Source of the DNA: Castor canadensis
Taxonomy: Eukaryota; Chordata; Mammalia; Rodentia; Castoridae
Reading direction: 5' to 3'
Length of the DNA stretch: 64,000 bases
NCBI RefSeq assembly: GCF_047511655.1
Contig: NC_133391.1
Location: forward strand, 119,978,384 to 120,042,383
Positions 45,760-57,100 of this stretch are shown here, one piece after another. Positions within the stretch are counted from its first letter, which is position 1. Each line of letters starts with the position of its first letter. Both the position numbers and the translations under genes were made by a program. The notes under the pieces are model-generated. The model had not been told where the DNA came from and ran no database searches. It was given only the letters and a program-made list of their open reading frames with translations.

Positions 45760-47105
45760 TTTTAATCCCCCATTGCTGATTTTAGTGTGAAATCAGGGTA
45801 GAAAACTACTGAGTCCCTTGCCTATATTAAGAGAAGAAAGGCAAGCCCATGACTGGACAGCTAGTTGGGACAGCAGCTGGACAAGAACCCAAATCCTGTC
45901 GTTCCCATATTGAGCTCTCCTTCCAGAAAATAATTCTTACTCAGGGACACTAAATCCGTGCTAGCATAGATTTAAATTGCAATTCCCATTGAAGACTCCA
46001 CTGTTCCTTTACTTCAGTTCTAGGGACTTGATTGTGCAGTAACCTTTTCTATATTCCTTATGGCTGAAACAGGAGGTTAGAAGACAGGCCATATTAAAAT
46101 TAAGATGGATTGAAAAAAATTAAAATATCAGCAGCTCCAAAACAAAAACATTTGCCAATATCTATACAATAAGAACAAAGTGTGAACATTTCAAAAGGGC
46201 TTGTAGACAATCTGTTTACCCTTCATATAATACCTTCACCATGGCCTTAAGGCTCACATAAGATCATTTAAGGCTACCTAAGAAGAACTTAATTCTGCCT
46301 TTTGTTTATTCATTGTCTTTAAATTATCCCCAATAGAAGATTTTCAGGTTTTTTTAGCCAGATTTCCAATTAAAAGTAACCTAAAATCTTGTCCAGTAAC
46401 ATATTTCAGTGATCAAAACATTGCAATAAATTGAGTTTCTCTTGTGACAATTTAAGCACTTACTGGCGATGGTGGTGGAAAGTCACAACCCTCCTGCTTT
46501 GAGTGTCCCTCATACTTGGATCAACACCCTCGGTTTACTCCTCTTTATACCTACACCATCTTTTTTTTTTAACTTAATTTCAGTATTTGACGGGTTTCTT
46601 TCTGAAAAATATTTTTCAATTGCAATGAACCATTTGCCAACTTTTAAAATATGGAGGAATTTACCATAACCTTCAACTTTTGCAAAACATGCTACCAGTC
46701 TGGATTTGTTACTACAAGCATAGGAACCTGACTCTGGTGAATTAAATAAATTAATTAATAAATAAGGAAGTTAGAAAGACACAAGATGCTTCAGACTCAG
46801 ATTCTTAGTAACAAGAACAGCACCAGGGAGTCTGGATCAAGAATGAATGAATGAATTGTTTGGATATACCAAACAATTCAGCGTCGGTCTCCCATTTTGT
46901 CCCTCAGGTCAAGAGAAAAACCACTGAAGAGTCTACCCAACTAAGCCTCAATCTGTGTCCAGCTCTCAGCTAGGGGCCAGGACCCTCTGCTTGACACTCT
47001 AACCTAGATTGCCCAGAACAGGAGAGGAGAGGTTCCCAATGAATGAGAGTCATTCATAGTCATCAAAAAATGCAGGGGTTCTGAGCAGATGAAACAGCCT
47101 AAGTC
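45760..47105. other. Interval without recognised gene
   Basis: AT-rich unique-looking DNA with an (AATT)-rich run at 46740-46765. No exon seen. Confidence 0.4.
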
Positions 47106-47109
47106 ACTG

Positions 47110-47215
47110 GCTAGATGCTCCACAGGACAGGGGCCATCCCTTACTTATCTGGGTGTAGATCCCAAAGCCTGGCACACAGTCAGTCCTCAGTAAACATTTG
47201 TTCATTTGAACACAA
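47110..47215 (+). repeat. L2 LINE 3' end
   Basis: CACAGGACAGGGGCCATCCC, CCTGGCACACAGTCAGTCC and TCAGTAAACATTTGTTCA. Confidence 0.65.
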
Positions 47216-47775
47216 TAAACTCTGACAAAGTGGAGAATGGGTCATCCTAGTTGGTCTCCACCTTGAGTTCCATCAAGCCTTCTGGTACATGCTTCTGTGT
47301 GGAATAGAAAAGCTCTCGGCACACCTGCTCCAGCTTCCCTCCAACCCTTACCACTCAGCCTACTTGCCCCAGTAACGCTGACTAGCAGAGAAAAAGGGGA
47401 TCTTGAAGGTAAAGGCTTGGGTATTTAGAAAGGGAGGAGGTAAACAACTGCTTTGGCTCAAGAGGCTGGTTTTAGTCCACTCCCACCCTCCTCAGGTGCA
47501 CACACTGTTAGTAGCAGATGAGGACTGAACTGGCCTCAACCCAGAGTTCCTTCTACAACCATGACCTCCCATTCATTTATGCTGAGTTTTTACAACTTGC
47601 TAATATGACACAGTCACTTAGACACAACTTTTAAACAAAGGAAACACGGACTCATGCTAAACAATTGAATCAACTTCAGTATCTGAAAGTACCAGAGTCA
47701 TTATATTCACCAACACGTACCCTAAAAACACATTTAGCAACATGTGTTAAAAAAATCTGTGCACAAAAAAACATC
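47215..47775. other. Stretch with no recognised feature
   Basis: No exon or repeat recognised. Confidence 0.4.
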
Positions 47776-47887
47776 TGTGCACAAAAATGACCCAACTATC
47801 CCACTTCTAGGAATTTATCCTAAGAAAATAATTCCATATATTTTCCCATATATATGTGTATATATATATAGAAATCCCATATATATC

Positions 47888-47888
<1 letters not shown>

Positions 47889-47922
<34 letters not shown>
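47889..47922. repeat. (TA)n microsatellite
   Basis: About 17 TA units inside the L1M remnant, with a shorter TA run just upstream. Confidence 0.95.
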
Positions 47923-47925
<3 letters not shown>

Positions 47926-48302
47926 ACTCTAGAGAGCCATCCCTTGCAACATTGTCTTTATTACTATAGTGGGAAATCAGAAATAACACCAGAATCCAAT
48001 ATTACCGGAGTAGCTAAACTGAATGACACTCATGTAATTTAATACCATGTAACATCAAAATTATGGCAGAAGAAATACTAAATGACACAGAAATATGTCA
48101 GTATATTTACAATACACTAAGTGAAAATGCAGTTCATAGAGTGAGATATATCATTTTTGTATAACAAATTCTTACAGATAAAAAAATAGAACAAAAGAAA
48201 CTATGAATAGCAGCAGTTATCTCTGGGGGGGGTGGATTATGAAGGTTTTGTTTTCATTTTTAAAATTCATTTTATCTTCCTAAATTTTCCCCAAATAACA
48301 TT

Positions 48303-48387
48303 TTTTTTTTGGCGGCAATGAGATTTGAACTCAGGGCCTCATACTTGGTAGGCACACACTCTATACCTTGAGTCTCTCCACCAGCCA
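48303..48387 (-). mobile_element. ID-like SINE with clear duplication
   Basis: ATGAGATTTGAACTCAGGGC, TTGGTAGGCACACACTC, flanked by CAAATAACATT at 48292-48302 and 48388-48398 (11 of 11 identical). Confidence 0.93.
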
Positions 48388-48439
48388 CAAATAACATTAG
48401 GTTTCAAATTTCAAGCAACTTTAAGGCAAGTTATTTTTA

Positions 48440-49380
48440 ATTATCTTATAGGAAGGTGATTAATAGAGCTGTGATTGAAAAATGTTGAAGATATTTCCTA
48501 CAGGGTCCAAACTTCTACTTGTTTTTCTTCTAAGTTCATTTCTTACAATTAACACTTCTGAATTACACCTTTAAAATGATTTTTTGCTCCAGCTTACTTC
48601 TAACAAGTAGATCTCCAATCCAGACTATCATCTGGAACATACAATTGCCTAGAAAGGGAAAAGGCAGACAGGAATTCCATTTGGTTCTCAGAACAACTTG
48701 ATCCTTTTGGTGTCCAATTCCAGATATGAGGGAAATTGAGGCACATTAAATAAAAACAAACTACTCTTGAGGGTTTTGTGGAAGATCTTTTGTCAAAACA
48801 ATGCAAACCTCTGTCATTGTCATTACTACTTAATTTATGGCACTTTTAGAGAAATGTTTTAAGTGACACTAGGGTCTGATTATCCAGCTCATCTTATTTA
48901 GACAAATTCTAACTTAAACATATTTCTTGAAAACTGAAAAACAGAAGTGATCTTGTCTCTTTCCATTCTCTATGTACTGAGAGGCAAATTTAGCAACAAA
49001 CTAGCTGGATATTTCTTAAAATCTTATGCAACTCATATCATCATCCTGACTAAAATTCATAAATAAAAATGAAAAAACCCTCCTATTTTAGTAAAAAATT
49101 ATAAATATTTGCTATTGGATATATTATAAAAAATAATTTAAATGTGGTTTTAGTGATGGCCAGGTACTCCTAAGAAGAGGAAGGCAAAAGTACTTCTGAA
49201 ATAGCCATGAGTCCTTGTCTCATTAACGTTCCTGCCAAAGGAATGTCACCTCCTTTTTTTTCACGTTTGTATTAGTGCATGGAAACTGTGCCATGGGGTG
49301 GGGGCTCATGTGATAATTCCACAAATGAATATACTTTGATCATCCTCACCCCCTTTATTAATTCTTATCTCTCCCACCCA
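48440..49380. other. AT-rich interval without recognised gene
   Basis: No exon or repeat recognised. Confidence 0.4.
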
Positions 49381-49384
49381 TTTA

Positions 49385-49680
49385 TTTTTTGGGGGGTTGC
49401 TGTTTTGGCTGTTCTGGACCTACCACTTGAGCCAAGCCCCCAGCCCTTTTTGCTTTTTGTAAATTATTTTTTGGATGGGGTCTCCTGTAACGCCCAAGGT
49501 TGGCCTCAGACTTTTATACTCTGACTCATGCCTCTCGTGTAACTGGGTAGAGAAGTCCATCATCATGCCTGGTTTATTGTTTGAGATGGGATGTCACTAA
49601 TTTTCCCAGGGCTGGCCTCAAGCCTGGATCCTCCTGCTCTCCACTTCCCAAGTTGTTGGAATTACAGATGCACTTGGCTC
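49385..49680 (-). mobile_element. Trimeric SINE, diverged
   Basis: Reverse order: ID-like end (TACCACTTGAGCCAAGCCC), then two 7SL-like units (GGATGGGGTCTCCTG and TTTGAGATGGGATGTCAC) separated by ATCATGCCTGGTTTATTG. Confidence 0.75.
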
Positions 49681-50094
49681 TTTTGCAGTTGTTTTGTTTT
49701 TTTTTAATGGGTTTCATTGTAACCTTTTCTCATACATATATAGATACATATATATACATATTCTCATTTCCCTTTCTTTCCCTCCTCCCACCTCTGGCTG
49801 ATCCCCCAGTTTATGTTCATACCTATTTTTTTCTTTAACTCTAGCTTTTTCATATGAAAGAAAATGTGACTTGTGAATATTACCTAGTCTTGAAAAAAAT
49901 TTGTCTTCTGAATTGATGTAAATTTTAACAGAAAATTTAGTGTAATTTTAAAAATACCAAATGTGTTTTTTCTGCCAGCTTGGTGCCTGTGAAGGCCTCC
50001 TGGGAACAAGACTTCTAAAAGGTAGAAATGGCTGGAAGGCTTTGTTGCACAGCCACCCTTGCTGGCTGTAAGCAGTTTCTCCAGAATTATTTGG

Positions 50095-50190
50095 TTTTTT
50101 TTTTGGGGGGGGAGCAGTATTGGGGTATGAATTAAGGGCTTTGTGCTTCCTAGATAAATGCACTGTCACTTGAGCCCTGCCTCCAGCCCC
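50095..50190 (-). mobile_element. ID-like SINE
   Basis: GTATTGGGGTATGAATTAAGG, CACTTGAGCCCTGCCTCCAG after a T/G run. Confidence 0.85.
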
Positions 50191-50239
50191 AGGATCTGTA
50201 GAACAAAATGGAGCATGTAGCTGCTTTTAAATTTTAAGG

Positions 50240-50470
50240 CATTTGCTGGGTGCTAGTGGCTCATACCTGTGATCCTAGCTACTTGGGAGGCTGAGATTGG
50301 GAGGATCAAGGTTGAGGCCAACCCAGGCAAATAGTTCATGAGACTCTATCTCCAAAATAACCAGAGCAAAATGGGACTGGAGATGTGGCTCAAGTGGTAG
50401 AGTGCCTGCTTTGCAAGCAGGAAGCTCTGAATTCAAACCCCAGACCCACAAAAAAAAAAAGAAAAGAAAA
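50240..50470 (+). mobile_element. Composite 7SL-ID SINE, second subtype
   Basis: GTGGCTCATACCTGTGATCC, GGAGGCTGAGATTGGGAGG, linker CCAAAATAACCAGAGC, then GACTGGAGATGTGGCTCAAG, CTGCTTTGCAAGCAGG and a long A-rich tail. The linker differs from that at 23.5 kb. Confidence 0.9.
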
Positions 50471-51010
50471 AAAAATTGAAAGTGTTTATGCCCAAGGTGA
50501 AACTGGATTCTTTTTGGGCAAGAGCTGTGCTTATGCGTACAAAGTAAACAACATAGTGACTCCTGGCCACAGATTAAACAAAACCAGAGCAAACTGGGGA
50601 AAGGTAACTGGTGCCCATGGAAGCAGCGGCATGCCTCATGCCAGATTCCAAAGCAACCTCTCTGTGGAGGCCACTGGACCAAGAATCCTTTTGATGCTGT
50701 ACTTCAAGGAGTTAAACTAGTGAAAAGTAGAAAGCTAAAATGGACTTGTACTCTTACAAAAAAATTAATGTGTTCCTTCTAAAAAAACCCAGCTACCTCA
50801 GAACCATGATCTTCTATATGTATGTCCCCACCAAATAAGCAGAAGTGACTTTCTGATGCACACAGTCTCAACTGAACATCACACACAAATGACTGAAAGT
50901 TTAATTTTATTAGGAAAGCATGATAGGTATACTAGGTCATATAACCAATCTTCTCATTTTAAAACTATACGGCCTGAACATATTAATTATAATATGAATT
51001 TTTGTATTCA
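50470..51010. other. Stretch with no recognised feature
   Basis: No exon or repeat recognised. Confidence 0.4.
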
Positions 51011-51770
51011 TTCAACAAATACTTAGTACCTGCTAGTGCCAGGCATTGTCAACACAAGGTAAGTAGAAGCATCCCTGCTCCAGGGGAACTTACATTCTAG
51101 CAGGGATTGGGGGGGGGTTGCAATATTAAGGAAAGTTTATGGTAACATAATGAATTTGTGATAGAGGAAAGGTAGGGCAGCCAGCCCAGTCCAGGGAAGT
51201 CACAGAGACATTCCTAAGGATCAGGGGCTAAACTGAGAGAAGGAAGAGCTTTAGCTGCAGGATAAGTGTGAAGAAGGGTGAGTAAAACAGTTCAGGCAGG
51301 GAAGACTTACAGACACCAAGGTGCAAAGATAGGTTCATAGAAATGGAAGTCTAGAAGGGCTGGGGCCATTCTCCCTTGAAGAGAGGCATCAAAGAGTAGA
51401 GGGTAAAAAGTGACAGTCGAAATCATGGAGCACACTGGGGGACTGGCACTGCTTCTGTCAGGAACCACTGAAGGATGTGAAGGAAGGGAGCAACATAGCA
51501 AATCTGACTCCAGAGTAGTCAGGCCGGACTGGGGAAGACTGGGTGCAGGAGACCACTCCCAAGGCCCCTGGTGGTAAAAGACGTAAGTGGAGGGATTCAA
51601 GAGGCAGGAGAGGAGGCAAAAGCCACAGAACTGGGCAACTGAGTGTGAGGATCCTCTAAGACAACCAGCGTGGATATCTAGTTGGCCTGTTGGATACACA
51701 GGCCTGGAGGTCAAAGAACTGTACCAAGAACTGTGGCTGATTCCCAAATGGCAGCTGATGCCACGAGAGG
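51010..51770 (+). repeat. Ancient dispersed repeat, family unassigned
   Basis: ATTCATTCAACAAATACTTAG, GCCAGGCATTG, GAACTTACATTCTAGCAGGG, CAGGCAGGGAAGACTT and AACCACTGAAGGATGTGAAG follow a widespread old mammalian repeat. The 160-codon frame on the minus strand (51789-51307) is incidental. Confidence 0.5.
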
Positions 51771-51827
51771 GGCAGAAATGAACCACCAAGAATAATCAAG
51801 AGATGAGATTAAGTTAAGAGTTAAGGA

Positions 51828-52003
51828 GATAGCTGGTGACTCATAGCTGTAATCCTAGCTCTGGGGAGGCTGAGATTGGGAGCATCCCAGTTCAAGGCCA
51901 GCCCAGGCAAATAGTTCACAAGACCCCATCTCCAAAATAACCAGAGCCAAATGGACAGCAGATGTGCCTCAAGCAGGAGAGTACCTGATTTGCAAACCCC
52001 AGT

Positions 52004-52045
<42 letters not shown>

Positions 52046-52050
52046 AAAAG
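51828..52050 (+). mobile_element. Composite 7SL-ID SINE with (AC)n tail
   Basis: GCTGTAATCCTAGCTCTGGGG, the same CCAAAATAACCAGAGC linker as at 50.3 kb, then a shortened ID part and an (AC)n run at 52007-52040 before the A tail. Confidence 0.9.
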
Positions 52051-52114
52051 AGTAAGTAAATGTGCCAGGGGCTGAGGGAGAAAGGAAGTGGGGAAAGAAT
52101 TTCAGCTGGGAATG

Positions 52115-52245
52115 AACACATTCTAGAGATGGTTGTTGGTGGTGGTCTCACAGCAAAGTGAAGGTCTTTAATGACACTGTACACTAAAAATGGTTAAAAT
52201 GATAAATTTTATGTATCTCTTGCTGCAATTAAAAGATACTTGTAT
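52115..52245 (+). repeat. L1M-type LINE 3' end fragment
   Basis: CATTCTAGAGATGGTTGTTG, GACACTGTACACTAAAAATG and TTAAAATGATAAATTTTATG. Confidence 0.75.
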
Positions 52246-52289
52246 ATCATATGTTTTAGAATAAGAATGTGTTCCTGTTTTAAGTAGTT

Positions 52290-53010
52290 TCAACCTGCTT
52301 TTTAAAGAGAGGAAGTTTAAACTGATGTGAATAATTAAGTGTGGTAGTGATTATTACGGGGATCCATGTATTGGAGAAATGGCACATTGTTTGTAATTCT
52401 GGAAACTGAAAAGGCACTTAAGATAATAGGAAGTAATTAAATTCCTGTATTAGCTGCCAAGTCATTTAAATTTCCATCTTCATCAAGCCCCACAACAGAT
52501 TCTAGTTGCCAGGATTTTAATTTTAATTGGAGAGCTAAGTAGTTTAATTTGTAAGTATTAGATTTCATATTTTTACAGTTTTAGAGAAAGGGAAATACAC
52601 ATTTATCAAACACATTTCCCCCAGGGAATGAAAAGGTTTGCTGAATATTTTAAGTTGAAGTTACTTCATGAATATTATATCCACAGACAAGATAGAAAGG
52701 AATCATTTTTAAAAAGTTTAAGTTCCAAAGAGAGTGTAGCCTAAAGGAATGGTAAGTCAGTCACAAGTGCTGGCTTTCTCAATTTGTACTGGAACATCCT
52801 TATATTTTGTTTTAATTGTATCTGTTTCTCAACCGAACGATTTATTTTCCCTTATTTTCTTTCTTATGCAGAGTTCAAGTTAATTAATATTTTACTGCAT
52901 CTGATAATGTATTATGTGTTTAAAGCCCAGTGAATTCATTTTGACATTCTTGCGATTTCATATGCTGTATTCTTCAAGCAATAAAATTCTGATGTGTTTT
53001 ATTCAAAACA
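52290..53010. promoter_or_regulatory. Candidate conserved non-coding element
   Basis: Repeat-free, AT-rich DNA with several TAATTA/AATTAA homeodomain-type motifs (52431-52440, 52881-52890 and others), starting about 1 kb beyond the MCCC2 stop. It looks like constrained non-coding DNA, but conservation was not tested. Confidence 0.3.
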
Positions 53011-53054
53011 AATGTATTCATGTTTATTAATGAAAATCAAAATACATAATGAAA

Positions 53055-53400
53055 GTGGGGCAAGATGGATCACTAGAGGAAGAGGAGCATCCAAAGGAAA
53101 CTAAAATAACTTTCGAAGAGGCTCGTACCTAGAGTGGTAAGCCACGACGAAGGCCCACGTCTCCTGAGGATGGTGTTCAAAATCTGAACACCACAGTTAC
53201 AGCTAAGAAAGTCAGGAAAGAACTGGCTTCAGACCATGGAGCTCAACATTGACTTCAGAAAGAGTTGTTGCCACGGAAGCCAGAAAAAGGCAGAGTAAAG
53301 AGAGTAGTGAGAAAATAGAGTCCACTGTGTAGACATGAGAAATCTGACTACTGGAAGAAGGAGATAAGATGGTGGCCAAAGGAAAAGCAATCAATGCTTT
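53055..53400 (+). repeat. Possible old L1 5'-end fragment
   Basis: GGGGCAAGATGGATCACTAGAGG and, 300 bp later, GGAGATAAGATGGTGGCC resemble the start of mammalian L1 5' UTRs. No coding function is supported. Confidence 0.3.
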
Positions 53401-53685
53401 CCAAAAATAAGTGATAAAATATCATTAAACATAGTCAGCAAAACAATCATTTCAGCAGAAATACAACTTTAAATTCATAGTCTCCATAGTCTTGGAATTT
53501 ATAGATTAAAGAACTTTTCAAACTGTTTGTGGGATAGAAAGGATAATTATAAATTATTCTCTTCATTTCATGGGTGATAAAATTGAGCCACAGAAAAATT
53601 TCTCTAAGAAAATTTAAAAGGTTGTTGCTCATCAAATATATATTCTCGCTGATTTTTTTTTTTTAAGATAAAAAAAGTGCAATGC
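53400..53685. other. Stretch with no recognised feature
   Basis: Probably MCCC2 3' UTR or downstream flank, depending on where the mRNA ends. Confidence 0.35.
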
Positions 53686-53764
53686 AGCTGGGGGCATGGT
53701 TCAAGCAGCAGAGTGCACAAGGTTCCGGGTTCAATCCCCAGTACCACAAAAAAAAAAAAAAAAA
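53685..53764 (+). mobile_element. ID-like SINE
   Basis: GCAGCTGGGGGCATGGTTC, GGTTCAATCCCCAGTACCAC and an A tail, 260 bp beyond the MCCC2 stop and antisense to it. Confidence 0.9.
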
Positions 53765-53771
53765 GGACAAT

Positions 53772-53897
53772 GAAGCCAGACTTCACTCTCTCACCTATTA
53801 CTCAGGAGAAAGAGGTGGAGGATCACAAGTTCAAGGCCAGCCTAGACTACATTTCAAGTTCCAGGCCAACCTGGGTCACTGTCTCAAAAAAAAAAGA
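53772..53897 (+). mobile_element. B1-like SINE
   Basis: ACCTATTACTCAGGAGAAAG, GATCACAAGTTCAAGGCCAG, GGCCAACCTGGGTCACTG and an A tail, adjoining the ID copy. Confidence 0.8.
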
Positions 53898-54025
53898 TAC
53901 AATGCATTGTGCTGAGAAAAAAAAATTACTGTAATAGCCACATATTCAAAAATATTTAAAAATTTAAGGCTAATATATGTGTTAACTTTTGGTATATATT
54001 CAACAGAACATATTTTCTATTCTGG

Positions 54026-54143
54026 TTACATCCGGAAGATTCCAAACTCAGTCTTCTGGATTGGTGCGTTGAGGGCTGCACTAATACTGAGTCCCAGGAC
54101 CAATCTGGTGTCCACTGGATCAATAATCCCATCATCCCACAGC
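54026..54143 (-). CDS. MCCC2: MCCC2 last coding exon and stop
   Basis: 118 nt after a TTTTTGCAG acceptor: one base completing Arg, 38 codons (LWDDGIIDP through FGIFRM) and TAA. It carries the C-terminal edge of the carboxyltransferase domain. No canonical AATAAA is visible on the minus strand in the next several hundred bases; an AATATA variant lies at 53995-54000, and canonical hexamers appear only about 1 kb further, so the mRNA end is unclear. Confidence 0.95.
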
Positions 54144-57100
54144 CTGCAAAAAGAATGAAGAATGGGTTATTATGAGTTTACCACCAAACCACCATTTCAG
54201 TCCATGCCCAGGGTGACTTTCTTCAGATAACCCGGGTCTGCTGACTAATACGTGTATACTAGAGTCTCCCGCAGAAACCATGTTCAAGAGAACAGAAATG
54301 AGAGAGGAAAATGACTTTCACCCCAGGCCACCACAGAAGTCACATGGCGCGTAAGGCTTTAAAAGCTACTTACTGCAAGAAATCTTAAAGTAACCTTTAC
54401 TTATTTCAGGAAGAATTTTCCTTCTCTTTTCTGCCCACACAAATGTACCCATCAAACTGGTATGCTTTGTCATTAATTTGGAGAGCCACATAAGCCCAGG
54501 TAGTAATTTCAAAACAACAGCTTTACTGGAAAAAGCAGTATTCCTCCAAACTACCCCACTCTTAGCCAACTGAAAATTAATAAGCAGGTTTCCATATATT
54601 TTATTTAAAAAATAAATACCTTTAAATATAGTTCTTTATTTTTTACTACATTAAAAAAAAGAAGTATTAACCTTAAACTGCTTACAGAGGAAACTTTCAA
54701 GTGAATATTTTAGTTTGCTTTCATTGACAACCTCAAATTTGTGAATAAAAATGAAGGAGAAACAGTACAGAGTGGCAGTACTGCTTTCTTTAAACAGACT
54801 GCCTCAGGTACCTAGACACTCCATCAATTATTAAACCATTCTTACAACAACAAACAGGCAGGAATCAAACCTCTGCTCATAAAACATTCATAATAGGGAT
54901 CCTAAAGTATCAGTGGCCAAGAAAAAGAAAGCCTCAATTAGACTCTGTGGCCAGGTGACTTGATTACACTCCCCTCTGAAGCCAGCAGCAGTGAAATCCC
55001 ACAGAGCAATGAGGGAGGGCTGGTTAGTGACACCCACTAAAGACCACTTCAGGTAAGAGGTTCTAATCAAATGCTGACAAAGTTTGATTGTAACAGTTGA
55101 GCAGAAGCAAACTGGCAAGATACAAGTGTGACATGAAGGGATTAAGCAAACACTGGAGGGGCTGAGGACATGACTCAGTGATAGAGCACTTGCCTGGCAC
55201 ACACAGGCCCTGAGATGCAAAAAAACCAAAAACAGACACATTGGAGGTTCCAGTACCAGGTGATGACCAAGCTCTGAAAAGCCTTCTTTAGCCACATTCA
55301 TGCATAAGCAAGCTAGAGAACTGTTGGTAAGCTAGAATTTACTAAACCCAAGAATGACACCCTTAGCCAGCTTGAAAGTCCCTTCACCTTTAAGAGAAAA
55401 GTGCTATCTCCAGGCACTTTTTGTTGGATAGTTTCAACAGAAGGGTTAAGCACCTACAAATTAGGAGAAACCTTTCTGTATTTCAACATTTATTTCCAAA
55501 GGGAAGTCTATCGAGGCCATGTGCACTCCTGCCTTGAATGCAATCCATTTAAAATATGGATGTTAGTTGTCTGTAACAGTGAAACTACTCTCTGGAACTC
55601 AGGGAAGGAGGGAAAGGAAAAGATAATGACAGAGCATCAACAATATTGTAAAACATATCATCTGTGAAACTAGAGGATATAACAATATGTACTGAAAGCT
55701 GTTGAATAATGGGGGGGTGGGAGGGAAGGGTAAGGGAGAGTAATGGAAAGGGCTGAACTGACCAAAATAAAGTATACTCACAGCAGGGATACACTGAGAA
55801 ACCCCTTTGAACACTGGCTTAGGAATTAAAAATGAAAGACAGGACTGTAAAATAGGTACAGTGTGTGGGGAGGTACTTGTGGGAGGGGCAAGGGTGAATG
55901 CAGGAGATGAATGTGAGGGAATATGGTGGATGGGCTTCACATACATGAACACAATACAATGATGAAACCTCTTGCAACTGCTTTAAGTGGGGTGGGGTGG
56001 AGCTGAGGGAGGGAAATAGCAGGGGTGATCTAACCCCCAGAATGTAAGGCTATTCAGAATTGTCACAATGAATCCCCCCATGTACAACAAACAGATCCTA
56101 ATAACAGTGAAGGGGAAAATGGATGTTTGTACAAAAATAATAAAGGATGCAATCTTTCCCAAGAGATGACTTATCTTAGCCCGGGCTAAAAACAAGATCA
56201 TGGCACACAAAGTACTCTATTTTTGTGTTTTGAGACAGGGGCTCATGTAGTCCAGACTAACCTTGAACTTGCAATCCTCTTCCCTCAGCCTCCCAAGGGC
56301 TAGGATTACAGGTGTGCACCACCACACCCAGGATGCTTTATTTTCAAAGTTTAATATTTCAACTGTCTGAGTATCTCAGTCAAAACCGTATGTGAAAAAT
56401 CTGTCAGTGAGCTTAGAATACACACTTTAGATTTCATCTTAAGCATCTTACATGCCTTCCTATTGCTTCCTTGTTTCTAATGCCTGCTAAGTCTGTTTGT
56501 GCGACGTCAAAAATCAGGATCATGTGTGTTTCTCAGATAAAAGACTAAAAAATATTTTGTTCTAAATAAAATGAACCGATAGACCCACCATAACAAAATA
56601 TACCTGAAAACCTGTCTGAAAAATATATATTTAGCAAGGTGACAAACAGAACTTTGTAAAATCCCAAATGTTACTACTTGAACCCAAACAAATGATGGCA
56701 TTGACAGTACACTTAGCTCTTGTACCCTTGTGCCAAGGGCTGTGCCAGCCACAAAGAATGCATCCAAATGACTGGAATGGATTCTAACTTTCATTTTCTT
56801 CTCCCCCTTCTCTCCAGTCTGCTCTCACCAGTAAATGGCATAAGTCATAGCATAACCTAATTTTAAAAGACACACAGTTACTCTTTTTCAAAGAGAGACA
56901 TGAAGCTTAGATTTTTCCCGAATGCAGAACATTCAAATTGTTGGGAAAAAAGATCTGAAAGCACATGCCAGCAAGCCTCCAGCTGGGACAGACAGGGACA
57001 ATTTATTACCTCATTAACTGGCACAGAAAACAAACAAGCAACAGCTGCAATGGGTGTGAGGTAATTACTTGGCACTGGCGTGGACCCTGCTGTGACGGAT

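Larger units (their letters stand above)
47775..48440 (+). mobile_element. L1M-type LINE 3' end, interrupted by a SINE
   Basis: ACCCAACTATCCCACTTCTAGG, ATTTATCCTAAGAAAATAATTC, a (TA)n run at 47889-47922, then ATTTAATACCATGTAACATC, CACTAAGTGAAAATGCAG and TATCTCTGGGG. The SINE at 48303-48387 splits its end. Confidence 0.8.

Noticed and set aside
51307-51789. 160-codon minus-strand frame
   Set aside because: It lies within an old dispersed repeat and has no recognisable domain.
53055-53400. Lys/Arg-rich stretch resembling a decayed coding sequence
   Set aside because: Four in-frame stops in about 130 codons is near chance, and the ends resemble L1 5' UTR starts; no protein family recognised.
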